The translations under genes and the position numbers were made by a program. Positions 7,327-14,725 of a stretch of DNA of 18,505 nt are shown piece by piece (positions within the stretch are counted from its first letter, which is position 1; every line of letters starts with the position of its first letter). The DNA is from Salinisphaera sp. UBA1666 (lineage in GTDB: Bacteria > Pseudomonadota > Gammaproteobacteria > Nevskiales > Salinisphaeraceae): assembly GCA_002320455.1 (NCBI GenBank), contig DCKU01000188.1, positions 1 through 18,505 of the forward strand, read 5' to 3'. The notes beneath the pieces are model-generated. The model was not told the DNA's origin. It did not search any database and was given only the letters and a program-made list of their open reading frames with translations.

Positions 7327-8014
7327 TTGGTCAAAAAATAACCTTACGGCCTGGCTGCCGCGAACCTGTGCTTTATGTGCGGCGCGCCTCATCGACGATG
7401 CCGGCATCTGCCGCGCCTGCCGGCGTGATCTGCCGTGGCTGGTGCGCAGCTGCTGCCACTGTGCGCTGCCCTTGGCGGCCGACTCGGCCGCTACACTCTG
7501 TTCCGGCTGCCAGCGGGCACCGGTTTTCGACCATGCCTACGCCGCCTGCCACTACGACGAGGCGCTGGCGTGGCTGATTGGCGCGCTCAAGTTTCGCGGG
7601 CGCATCCAACACGCCCGCCCGTTGGCGCTGCTGCTGGCCGAGCGACTCGCTGACAACGGCTGGGCGAGCTGTGACGTATTGCTGCCCGTGCCGCTGCACC
7701 CGCGCCAGTTTCGGGCCCGCGGGTTCAACCAGGCCGAGCGGATCGCGCATCATCTGGGCCGCGCGTTGGGTGTGCCCGTCGTGGACGACGCGCTGCAACG
7801 CCGGCGCGCCACCCAGCGACAAAGCGGATTGGCTGCCAGCGAGCGCCGCGCCAACGTGGCCGGCGCGTTCGTCGCCACGGCCGATCTCACCGGCCGACAC
7901 GTCGGCATCGTCGACGATGTCATCACGACCACACGAACCGCTCGTGCGGCCGCGGACGCAGCAGCCGACGCCGGCGCTCTCTTAATCACCTGTCTGGCCC
8001 CGGCGCGCGCTTAG
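7304..8014 (+). CDS. comF: ComF family protein (phosphoribosyltransferase-like)
   Basis: This 236-residue protein belongs to the ComF/GntX family, associated with DNA uptake in competent bacteria. It has the usual N-terminal zinc-finger cysteine pairs (C22/C25, C36/C39, C51/C53, C66/C69), then the phosphoribosyltransferase-like domain with LLPVPLHPRQFRARGFNQAE (126-145) and VGIVDDVITTTRT (200-212). In the second motif the usual TTG of the PRPP loop is TTT, so the loop glycine is Thr210. The start is uncertain: the frame contains no ATG, and GTG at 7304 is the best candidate because it leaves about 18 residues before the first zinc finger, as in relatives. No strong ribosome binding site is visible. 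It is divergent from bioB, a neighbourhood common in gammaproteobacteria. Confidence 0.9.
   Translation: MAFSIIDNWSKNNLTAWLPRTCALCAARLIDDAGICRACRRDLPWLVRSCCHCALPLAADSAATLCSGCQRAPVFDHAYAACHYDEALAWLIGALKFRGRIQHARPLALLLAERLADNGWASCDVLLPVPLHPRQFRARGFNQAERIAHHLGRALGVPVVDDALQRRRATQRQSGLAASERRANVAGAFVATADLTGRHVGIVDDVITTTRTARAAADAAADAGALLITCLAPARA
7320..7334. repeat. Short inverted repeat TTGAC-N5-GTCAA
   Basis: The 15-base sequence TTGACAATTGGTCAA has exact 5-base inverted arms. Its left arm is shared with the right half of the BirA-box-like repeat, so GTCAA/TTGAC elements occur three times between 7296 and 7334. It lies within the first codons of comF as called here. It could be an additional operator half-site or chance. 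Confidence 0.3.
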
Positions 8015-8056
8015 GGCTCGGCGTAAGATCACCCCCTATTGCCGCCGGAGAAACCG

Positions 8057-9142
8057 ATGCTGGGTTATTCGCTGTCTCGCCGTCCACGGCCCGGCCACGC
8101 GCCGGGCGCACTGGTGGATCCCGAACCCCACGAGCTGATCGGAGGCCTGACCATCTATCGTGTGGACTACGGCAGCGACGCCCCGGCCCACGAGCGTGAC
8201 GTACACAATATCGAGGCTGCACTCGCGCAGCGCGAGCATCCCGGGCATCGCCTGACATGGCTGCACTTCGAGGGCGATGTGAGTGCGGCCCAGCTCACCC
8301 GCATCGGCCAGGCTTTCAACCTGCACCCGCTGGCGCTCGAAGACGTCATAAACCACGGCCAGCGGCCCAAGCTGGACACCTATCGCCAGAGCCTGTTCAT
8401 CACGCTGGCTCTGCCCTACATGCAGGGCGAGACGCTGATCTTCCAGCAGGTCAGTCTGTTCATTGGCGACGATTTCGTCTTGTCGTTCCACGCCGGTGAT
8501 CATGACCTGTTCGCCGCGGTGCGCGAGCGTATCCACGAAGCCCACGGGCGGCTGGTGCACGCCGAGACCGATTATCTCGGCTACTGCCTGGCCGATGTCG
8601 TGGTGGATGCCAGCTTTGAAGTGCTGGCAGCCTACAACGATCATCTGGAGGCCCTAGAAGAGCGCATATTCGCCGAGCGCGGCGATGATCTGATCGGCAC
8701 CATCCACGATCTGAAACGCCGGCTGATCGGCATGCGCCGCGTGCTGTTGTCACAAAACGAGCTGTTCGTGCGCTGGACCATGCTCGATCACGGCCTGATC
8801 CACGACGACAACCGGCCTTATTTTCGCGACGTCCAGGACCACGCCAAGCGCGTGGTCGATCTGGCCGAGGGCTATTACGACACCGCCGGCTCGCTGCTGG
8901 AAACCCATCTGTCGCTGGCCTCGGTGCGCTTGAACGATGTCATGCGCGTGCTCACGCTCATCGCCACCATCTTCATGCCGCTGTCGTTTCTGGTGGGCGT
9001 CTATGGCATGAATTTCGATACCAAGAGCCCGTGGAACATGCCCGAGCTGGGCTTCTACTACGGTTATCCGATCCTAGTGGGCGTGATGATCGCGCTGGTG
9101 GCCGTCATGCTGATCTATTTCCGGCGCAAGGGCTGGCTCTGA
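8057..9142 (+). CDS. corA: CorA family magnesium/cobalt transporter
   Basis: This 361-residue protein is an inner-membrane Mg2+ (and Co2+) channel of the CorA family, which acts as a homopentamer. The large cytoplasmic N-terminal domain includes the LEDV segment (94-97) typical of the family and a long helical region at about 190-295. Two C-terminal membrane helices (about 297-316 and 335-354) flank the signature YGMNF (GMN at 317-319) and the periplasmic loop with NMPE. The basic tail FRRKGW is also typical. ATG at 8057 is preferred over an upstream TTG at 8039 because GGAG is well placed before it. It follows comF by 42 bases on the same strand. Its last 69 bases overlap, antisense, the 3' end of the convergent channel gene. 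Confidence 0.95.
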   Translation: MLGYSLSRRPRPGHAPGALVDPEPHELIGGLTIYRVDYGSDAPAHERDVHNIEAALAQREHPGHRLTWLHFEGDVSAAQLTRIGQAFNLHPLALEDVINHGQRPKLDTYRQSLFITLALPYMQGETLIFQQVSLFIGDDFVLSFHAGDHDLFAAVRERIHEAHGRLVHAETDYLGYCLADVVVDASFEVLAAYNDHLEALEERIFAERGDDLIGTIHDLKRRLIGMRRVLLSQNELFVRWTMLDHGLIHDDNRPYFRDVQDHAKRVVDLAEGYYDTAGSLLETHLSLASVRLNDVMRVLTLIATIFMPLSFLVGVYGMNFDTKSPWNMPELGFYYGYPILVGVMIALVAVMLIYFRRKGWL

Positions 9143-11083
9143 GAGAATCACCACCAGCCGGTCGGCCGCGGTCAGGCGCCGCGGGGTCGTGCGATCAACC
9201 GGGTTGAGTTCGGCCTGCCAGCCGCTGGGGCTGTCTTGGAGCAGCCCCAGCAGGATCTCGCCGGCGGCGGCCATGCGCGCGGCCAGCTCGTCGAAGCTGG
9301 CCTCATACGGCGGGGCTCCGGCCGCCAGCGCCGGGCGCAGGGCCACCTCGGCGCCGTGCGCGCCGAAGATGTCCTCGATCACCCAGTGCAGCTCGCGTCG
9401 CAGGGCCACCTGGGTCAACAGGTTCGACTGGATCACCGGCGAGACCAGGCATTCGGCCTGCGGGTCTTCGAACAGCGACAGATTGTCTTCGTCCATGGTC
9501 TCGACGATCAGCGTAGGCGCGGCCCCAACCGCGGACAGGGCGCGTTTGACCACCAGGTCCGAAAGCAGCAGCCGCGCATCCGCCGCCTCGGCGGAGCCCA
9601 GCCAGTCGCTGGCCACGAGAATGACGGTGTCGTACTCGGCCAACGCCAGGCGAGACAGATGCGCATACGAGGTGACCACGAATTCGTGATGGGTCAGGCT
9701 GATATGCCGAATCTCGATACCGCGCTGGGCCAGAAGCGCCTCACGCTCAGCCACCGGCAGCGACGAGCAGACATCAATGGCTACATGCTCGCCCGTGAGT
9801 GAGTCGAATTCTTCAAGCAGCGAGGGCAGCTTCTGGTTCCAGCCCAGCACCAGCACGCGGCGCCGGGGCGGCACCGCCGGGGCGGCCAGTGTCGCCGAGC
9901 CGTCGCGCTCGGCCAGGCGCGCCGGCGCACCCGCGGCCTCGCAGTCGGCGTAGCCACGCGCAATCAGCGCCACCCGGTCGCCCTCGGCCACAGTCAGCCC
10001 CTCGTCGGCGTACAGCGCATGAAAACGCCCGCCGCGGGCAATACCGATCAACACCGCCTGCGGATAACACCCCGCCAGCTCGGCTGCGGGCCGGCCGATA
10101 TGCTCGGCTGCCGGCTCGGGCACGAACAGCCGGTTGGCCTCGGGCCGGTCGTGGCCGGCCAGCAATACGTTATAGACCGCAGCCAGGCCGGGATAGCGCG
10201 TGTTCTGTACCAGCAGGCGTGCAATGATTTCCGCCGTACCCACGATTTCGGCCGGGCCGGGATAAGCCTGGCGCGCGGTTTCCAGCAGGTCGGCGTCGAA
10301 GATTTCAGCCACGATCAACGGCAGCTCGGCAGCCGGCACATCGCCGCTGGCGGCCGCGGCGTTCATCAAGGTCTTTATGGTGCGCTCGTCGGGCGCGCCG
10401 CCGGCATCAAACTCGGCAGCCGGCAGGACGATGGCCCCGGCATGGGCATAGTCCACGCGCTTTAGATGTTCGGTGCGCAGCGGGCTGCCCGAGCGCAGGA
10501 TGATCTGGCGCCGGCGATAGCGCCGCCCCAGCACGTCGCGCAGCTCGGCCGTCAGCGCAGGCGAGACTTTCTGGGCCAGCACCACCACGGTCAGCCGCTT
10601 GGCCCCGCGGGCCCGCAGAAACCGCGCCACCCGGCCTTCGGCGCTGATGAGCTGCTCGACCATTTCTGCGGTGCGGTTGTTCCAGCCCAGGATCAGCAGG
10701 TGATCGTTCTTGGCGATGGGCGTATAACCGGCTTCCAGGGTTTCGATGGTATCGTCTAGCCACTGGGTCATGGTGGCAATCAGCGCGCCCACGAACAGCA
10801 CCACGCCCAGCACCGTCAGCGTGGTCGAGATCGCGCGTAGCCACACGCCCTGGTCGTCACCCAGATAGCCCGAGTCGGTCAGGCGCAGAAACGCCCACCA
10901 CATGGCCGCGCCGCGATCGGCATAGTCGGCCCGGGGCAGGACCGCATAAGCGATCAGCCCGGCCACCACCGCGATCAGCACCATGGCCAGCGCGATGACG
11001 ATCAGGCGCGACAAGGTGCCGCGGACGATGAACTGCTCGAGCTGGAAGCAGCCCAGCTCGGCCGCGCGGCGCACATACTTCAT
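9074..11083 (-). CDS. CASTOR/POLLUX-type ion channel with tandem nucleotide-binding domains
   Basis: This 669-residue protein resembles the CASTOR/POLLUX/DMI1 cation channels of plants and their bacterial homologues. A first membrane helix (about 27-49) is followed by a re-entrant pore segment with LRLTDSGYLGDD (66-77) and a second helix (about 84-106), giving a two-helix pore. Two Rossmann-like regulatory modules follow, each opening with the same signature: LLILGWNNR (129-137) and VLVLGWNQK (410-418). Between them is a TrkA-C-like stretch (about 315-375). Bacterial members are poorly characterised; transport of K+ or Ca2+ is inferred from the plant proteins. The ATG at 11083 lacks an evident ribosome binding site. 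recG ends 58 bases upstream. The last 22 codons overlap corA antisense and encode a histidine-rich tail, GHQRDHHAH. Confidence 0.88.
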   Translation of the reverse strand: MKYVRRAAELGCFQLEQFIVRGTLSRLIVIALAMVLIAVVAGLIAYAVLPRADYADRGAAMWWAFLRLTDSGYLGDDQGVWLRAISTTLTVLGVVLFVGALIATMTQWLDDTIETLEAGYTPIAKNDHLLILGWNNRTAEMVEQLISAEGRVARFLRARGAKRLTVVVLAQKVSPALTAELRDVLGRRYRRRQIILRSGSPLRTEHLKRVDYAHAGAIVLPAAEFDAGGAPDERTIKTLMNAAAASGDVPAAELPLIVAEIFDADLLETARQAYPGPAEIVGTAEIIARLLVQNTRYPGLAAVYNVLLAGHDRPEANRLFVPEPAAEHIGRPAAELAGCYPQAVLIGIARGGRFHALYADEGLTVAEGDRVALIARGYADCEAAGAPARLAERDGSATLAAPAVPPRRRVLVLGWNQKLPSLLEEFDSLTGEHVAIDVCSSLPVAEREALLAQRGIEIRHISLTHHEFVVTSYAHLSRLALAEYDTVILVASDWLGSAEAADARLLLSDLVVKRALSAVGAAPTLIVETMDEDNLSLFEDPQAECLVSPVIQSNLLTQVALRRELHWVIEDIFGAHGAEVALRPALAAGAPPYEASFDELAARMAAAGEILLGLLQDSPSGWQAELNPVDRTTPRRLTAADRLVVILSEPALAPEIDQHDGHQRDHHAH

Positions 11084-11141
11084 AGCAGGCGGATCAGTAG
11101 CGATGAGCCCTGCAGTCTAACCGGTTGTCGGCTCTACCGGC

Positions 11142-13253
11142 TCAGACCTGGGCATAGTTCTCGCCGGCGCTGGTCCAGCGGGTGATCAGCGCATCGGCCT
11201 CACGCGGGTGATAGGCCAGCACATCGTCGGCCACCGCCAGCGCGGCCTCGGCCAGATCGGCGTCGCGCACCAGATCGGCGATACGAAAGGTGGCGGCACC
11301 GGTCTGGCGGGTACCCAACACCTCGCCCGGCCCGCGCAGATCCAGATCCGCCCGGGCGATGGCAAAGCCGTCATTGCTGGCGCGTAGGGCCGACAGGCGC
11401 GAGCGCGCGGTCTCCGACAGCGGGCCCTGATAGAGCAGCACGCAGTGGCTGGCCACCGATCCGCGCCCTACCCGGCCGCGTAATTGATGCAGCTGGGCCA
11501 GGCCCAGGCGCTCGGCGTTTTCGATGATCATCAGCGAGGCGTTGGGCACGTCCACGCCCACCTCGATCACCGTGGTGGCCACCAGCACGTCGATATCCCC
11601 GGCCTTGAAGGCATTCATGGCCCGCGCCTTGTCGGCGGTCTTCATCCGCCCGTGCACCAGCGATACCCGCAGGCCGGGCAGCCGGTCGGCCAAATCCTCG
11701 GCCGCGGCCTCGGCGGCCTGGGCCTCGAGCTTTTCCGAGGCCTCGATGAGCGTACAGACCCAATAGACCTGGCGCCCGGCGGCTACCGCCTCGCCAATAC
11801 GGGCAATCACTTCCTCACGCCGGCTGTTAGGAATAGCCACGGTCTTGATCGGCGTGCGCCCCGGCGGCAGCTCGTCGATTACCGAGGTATCCAGATCGGC
11901 ATAGGCCGACATGGCCAGCGTGCGCGGGATCGGCGTGGCGGTCATGATCAGCTGGTGGGCGGTGGTCGCAACACGGCCTTTCTTGGCAGCCTTGTTGCGG
12001 AGAGCCAGACGCTGATCCACGCCGAATCGATGCTGTTCGTCGATGACCGCCAGCCCCAGCGCACCGAACTCCGTGGCCTGCTGAAACAGGGCATGCGTGC
12101 CCACCACGACGCCCGGGCGGCCGTCGGCGATAGCCTGACGGGCGTCTTCGTCTTGTTTCTTCTTGCCGGTCAACAGCCAGACCGGCACAGAAAGCGGCGC
12201 CAGCCAGCCGGTCAGCGCGCTGTAGTGCTGCTCGGCCAAAAGCTCGGTCGGCGCCATGAACGCGCCCTGCCAGCCGTTATCGACCGCGGTCAGCAGGGCC
12301 GCAGCAGCCACCACCGTCTTGCCCGAGCCGACATCGCCCTGCACCAGGCGCAGCATGGGCGACGTAGCCGACATATCGGCCAGAATTTCACCGATCACCC
12401 GGCGCTGGGCACCGGTGGGCGAAAAGCCCAGTCCCTCGAACAGCGGACCGAGCCCGCGCCCGGCCTCGCGCATGGCCGGCGCCCGATCGGCACGAATCTG
12501 GCGCCGACGGGCCCGCAGGCCCAGCTGATGCCCCAGAAGCTCTTCAAACGACAGCCGACGCACGGCCGGGTCGTTGCCCTCGATCAGCGCCGCCAGATCG
12601 GTATCCTCCGGCGGCCGGTGGATCCGCTGGAGCGCCTCGCGGGCCGTCATGGCTAGCGCCTCGCCGGACAGATCCGCCGGCAAAAGCTCGGGCCAGAAAT
12701 CATCACGGGCCAGCAGCGCCAGCGTCTGGGCGGCCATGTCACGCAGACGCGCCTGGGTCACCCCCGAGGCCGTGGGATAGATCGCCAGCAGCTCGGGCGT
12801 GATCGCGTGGCCGGCTTCCGCATCGGCCACCACCTCGACCTCGGGATGGACCATTTCCAGCTGATAACCCGCAGCGCGCGGCTCGCCGAACACCCGCAGC
12901 CAGGTGCCCGGCGACAGCCGAGCCTGCTGGCCCGAGCCGAAGTGGAAGAAGCGCAGGCCCAGCCAGGCGCTGCCGTCCGAGGTGGAGACGAACAGGCTGC
13001 GGCGCCGGCCCATGCGCACCTCGGCGTGTTCCACGCGCACCACACATTGTGCCGATGTCTGTGGCAGCAGCGCGCTGACCGGGTCTATCCGCGTGCGATC
13101 CTCGTATTGGCGCGGGCGGTGCAACAGCACATCGCCCACGCTGTGGATCCCCAGGCCGGCCAGCCGCTCGGCCACCTTCGGCCCCACGCCCGCCAAACGA
13201 CGGACCGGGGCGTCTGCGGTTAGCGCGGGCTTAGTCGACGACGAGGATGGCAT
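11142..13253 (-). CDS. recG: ATP-dependent DNA helicase RecG
   Basis: This 703-residue superfamily 2 helicase remodels stalled replication forks and branch-migrates Holliday junctions. An N-terminal wedge/OB domain (about 1-230) begins with the helix-hairpin-helix-like RRLAGVGPKVAERLAGLGI (18-36) and HRPRQYEDR. The helicase motifs follow in order: Walker A GDVGSGKT (306-313), APTELLAEQH (334-343), the DEQH box (405-408), TATPIPRTLA, and the C-terminal QLHQLRGRVGRG, then the RecG-specific tail with DLDLRGPGE. Length agrees with E. coli RecG (693). The ATG at 13253 lies inside the ridA coding end, giving a 23-base overlap, and has a GAGG ribosome binding site. Placement after spoT and ridA is the familiar gammaproteobacterial arrangement. 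Confidence 0.97.
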   Translation of the reverse strand: MPSSSSTKPALTADAPVRRLAGVGPKVAERLAGLGIHSVGDVLLHRPRQYEDRTRIDPVSALLPQTSAQCVVRVEHAEVRMGRRRSLFVSTSDGSAWLGLRFFHFGSGQQARLSPGTWLRVFGEPRAAGYQLEMVHPEVEVVADAEAGHAITPELLAIYPTASGVTQARLRDMAAQTLALLARDDFWPELLPADLSGEALAMTAREALQRIHRPPEDTDLAALIEGNDPAVRRLSFEELLGHQLGLRARRRQIRADRAPAMREAGRGLGPLFEGLGFSPTGAQRRVIGEILADMSATSPMLRLVQGDVGSGKTVVAAAALLTAVDNGWQGAFMAPTELLAEQHYSALTGWLAPLSVPVWLLTGKKKQDEDARQAIADGRPGVVVGTHALFQQATEFGALGLAVIDEQHRFGVDQRLALRNKAAKKGRVATTAHQLIMTATPIPRTLAMSAYADLDTSVIDELPPGRTPIKTVAIPNSRREEVIARIGEAVAAGRQVYWVCTLIEASEKLEAQAAEAAAEDLADRLPGLRVSLVHGRMKTADKARAMNAFKAGDIDVLVATTVIEVGVDVPNASLMIIENAERLGLAQLHQLRGRVGRGSVASHCVLLYQGPLSETARSRLSALRASNDGFAIARADLDLRGPGEVLGTRQTGAATFRIADLVRDADLAEAALAVADDVLAYHPREADALITRWTSAGENYAQV

Positions 13254-13617
13254 CGGCCTCGACGGTGGCGTTCTTTGGAAGTGCGGCCACGCCGATGGCC
13301 GCGCGCGAGGGATAGGGTGCGGCGAAACGCTCGGCCATCACCTCGTTGACCACGCCGAACTGGCTCATGTCGGTCAGGTACAGGCCCACGCGCACGGCAT
13401 GCTCGGGGCCTGCCCCGGCGGCCTTGATGACGGCCATCAGATTATCGAAGACCTGCTCGACCTGGGCCTTGAAATCACCGGCGACCAGCTCGCCGGTGCT
13501 CGGATCCAGCGGAATCTGGCCGGAAATATAGACCGTGTCACCGACCTTCACGGCCTGGGAATACGGACCGATAGCCGAAGGCGCGGCATCGGTATGGATG
13601 ATTTCACGCTTGCTCAT
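13231..13617 (-). CDS. ridA: RidA family reactive intermediate deaminase
   Basis: This 128-residue cytoplasmic protein belongs to the RidA (YjgF/YER057c/UK114) family, which hydrolyses reactive enamine/imine intermediates such as 2-aminoacrylate to ketoacids and ammonia. Family landmarks are all present: IGPYSQAVKVGDTVYISGQIPLD near the N-terminus, the catalytic arginine in VRVGLYLTDM, and the C-terminal YPSRAAIGVAALPKNATVEADAI. The frame remains open to 13845, but only the ATG at 13617 gives the family N-terminus. No strong ribosome binding site is seen. A 151-base gap separates it from hchA; that gap contains a possible terminator and a weak extended -10-like TGTAAAAAT, so ridA-recG may have its own promoter. 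The stop codon lies 23 bases inside recG. Confidence 0.96.
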   Translation of the reverse strand: MSKREIIHTDAAPSAIGPYSQAVKVGDTVYISGQIPLDPSTGELVAGDFKAQVEQVFDNLMAVIKAAGAGPEHAVRVGLYLTDMSQFGVVNEVMAERFAAPYPSRAAIGVAALPKNATVEADAILVVD

Positions 13618-13722
13618 GGGGTTGGATTTGCGCTTGGAAAGACGCTGTATTTTTACACACCGTGCGCGGGCCGTGTCGCGCCTGAAGCGGCCACGCGGGC
13701 CGGCCGGGCGGCCCGGCGTGCG

Positions 13723-13743
13723 AAAAGAGTCGGGCGCCGCCCG
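13723..13743 (-). terminator. Possible intrinsic terminator after hchA
   Basis: Read on the minus strand, a CGGGC-GGC-GCCCG hairpin is followed after ACTC by a TTTT run. It lies about 26 bases beyond the hchA stop and just after a second perfect hairpin at 13743-13758. The 5-base stem and short T run make it weak, but position and GC content suit a terminator between hchA and ridA. Confidence 0.35.
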
Positions 13744-13758
13744 GCGGATATGTCCGCC
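13743..13758. repeat. Perfect inverted repeat in the hchA-ridA gap
   Basis: GGCGGATATGTCCGCC has an exact 6-base stem (GGCGGA/TCCGCC) and a 4-base loop. It starts 10 bases beyond the hchA stop codon. With the adjacent GC-rich hairpin it probably forms the 3' end structure of the hchA transcript. No T run follows it directly. Confidence 0.4.
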
Positions 13759-13768
13759 GACCGGAAGG

Positions 13769-14629
13769 TCAGTCTTCGGCAGCGGTTTCGAGCAGCGCCT
13801 CTGCGGCCAGTTTGCCGAGCGCGTTGCCGGCCAGCGGGCTGTCACCGGTCAAGAGCTTACGATCTCGATGGGTCGCACCCGAGATATCGTCGTTGATGAT
13901 CTCAAAGCCCATGGCCTTGAGTTGTTCACCGAACTTCCAGGTCAGATGTCCCGGCATATAGCCGATATCCGGCGTCTGCGCGTCCAGGGCGTCGGGGAAG
14001 GCACAGATCTTGTAGCCCTGGTACATATCCGTATCGCTGGCGGCCAGAAATGCCGCCGGACCGTGACACAGCGAGATCATGAATTTGTCGCTGTCGTGGG
14101 CCCATTTTAGGACCTGTTTCACGTCCTGGCTTTTCGGCAGGCCGATCAGCGCCCCGTGGCCACCGGGGATAAACACCGCGATATAGTCGGCATTGTCCAG
14201 CCCTTCGTCGATCACGTCCGAGAGTTTCAAGGGCGCTTTGAACTGCTCGCGATACCGGTCGTAGAAGGCCTTGACCTCTTCGTCTTCCGACGGCATGGCC
14301 CAGTGCTCGAACTTGACCGGGTTGCCCGACAGCGTCGCCACGTCGAAGCCAAAGCCGGCCTTGTCGAGGTGAATCATCGGCAGCAGGGTTTCGACCGGAT
14401 GGTTGCCGGTAGAAAACAGACTGCCATTGTCGGTCGGTAGATACCGCTCATCGGCGCCGATCATCAACACTTTCAGGCGCTTGCCCTGATAGGCATTGGG
14501 ATAGTCCGCGCCGGACAGGTCGGATTTGGGCGCTGTGAATTGCGACAGCGAATAAGGCGACGGGAAGAACGCATTCTCCTCGGCCGGATCGGGGGTGGGG
14601 CGTTTATCTTGCGTGCTATCAGCCGCCAT
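13769..14629 (-). CDS. hchA: Hsp31/HchA glyoxalase III and protein deglycase
   Basis: This 286-residue DJ-1/PfpI superfamily protein closely follows E. coli HchA (283 residues), a glutathione-independent glyoxalase III converting methylglyoxal to lactate; chaperone and deglycase roles are also reported for the family. The nucleophile elbow SLCHGPAAFLA carries C188 and H189; E80 (GNHPVETLL), the IPGGHGALIGLP segment (154-165), ICAFPDALD (208-216, with the likely triad aspartate D213) and DIGYMPGHLTW (221-231) all match. ATG at 14627-14629 is chosen for its AGGA ribosome binding site and E. coli-like length; an upstream in-frame GTG (14707) would add 26 atypical residues. The gene begins 96 bases after the spoT stop, a gap containing a weak TACACT -10-like element. 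It interrupts the usual spoT-ridA-recG order. Confidence 0.95.
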   Translation of the reverse strand: MAADSTQDKRPTPDPAEENAFFPSPYSLSQFTAPKSDLSGADYPNAYQGKRLKVLMIGADERYLPTDNGSLFSTGNHPVETLLPMIHLDKAGFGFDVATLSGNPVKFEHWAMPSEDEEVKAFYDRYREQFKAPLKLSDVIDEGLDNADYIAVFIPGGHGALIGLPKSQDVKQVLKWAHDSDKFMISLCHGPAAFLAASDTDMYQGYKICAFPDALDAQTPDIGYMPGHLTWKFGEQLKAMGFEIINDDISGATHRDRKLLTGDSPLAGNALGKLAAEALLETAAED

Positions 14630-14725
14630 GGCGTTGTCCTGGATTAAGGATTTCGCTTTGAGTGTATCGAAGCTGTGCCCTACAGGCTGCCCGGCAGCGG
14701 ATGCCACCTCCGCGACTAGGGAAGC

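Noticed and set aside
11484..12656. A 390-codon plus-strand open frame
   Set aside because: Antisense shadow of recG; arginine/histidine/glutamine-rich with no family features.
13618..13845. N-terminal extension of ridA by 76 residues
   Set aside because: The extension reads through the intergenic hairpins and into hchA; RidA proteins begin at the ATG at 13617.
14688..14700. Hairpin GCTGC-CCG-GCAGC as a terminator between spoT and hchA
   Set aside because: The stem is only 5 bases with no T run on the minus strand; not enough to call.
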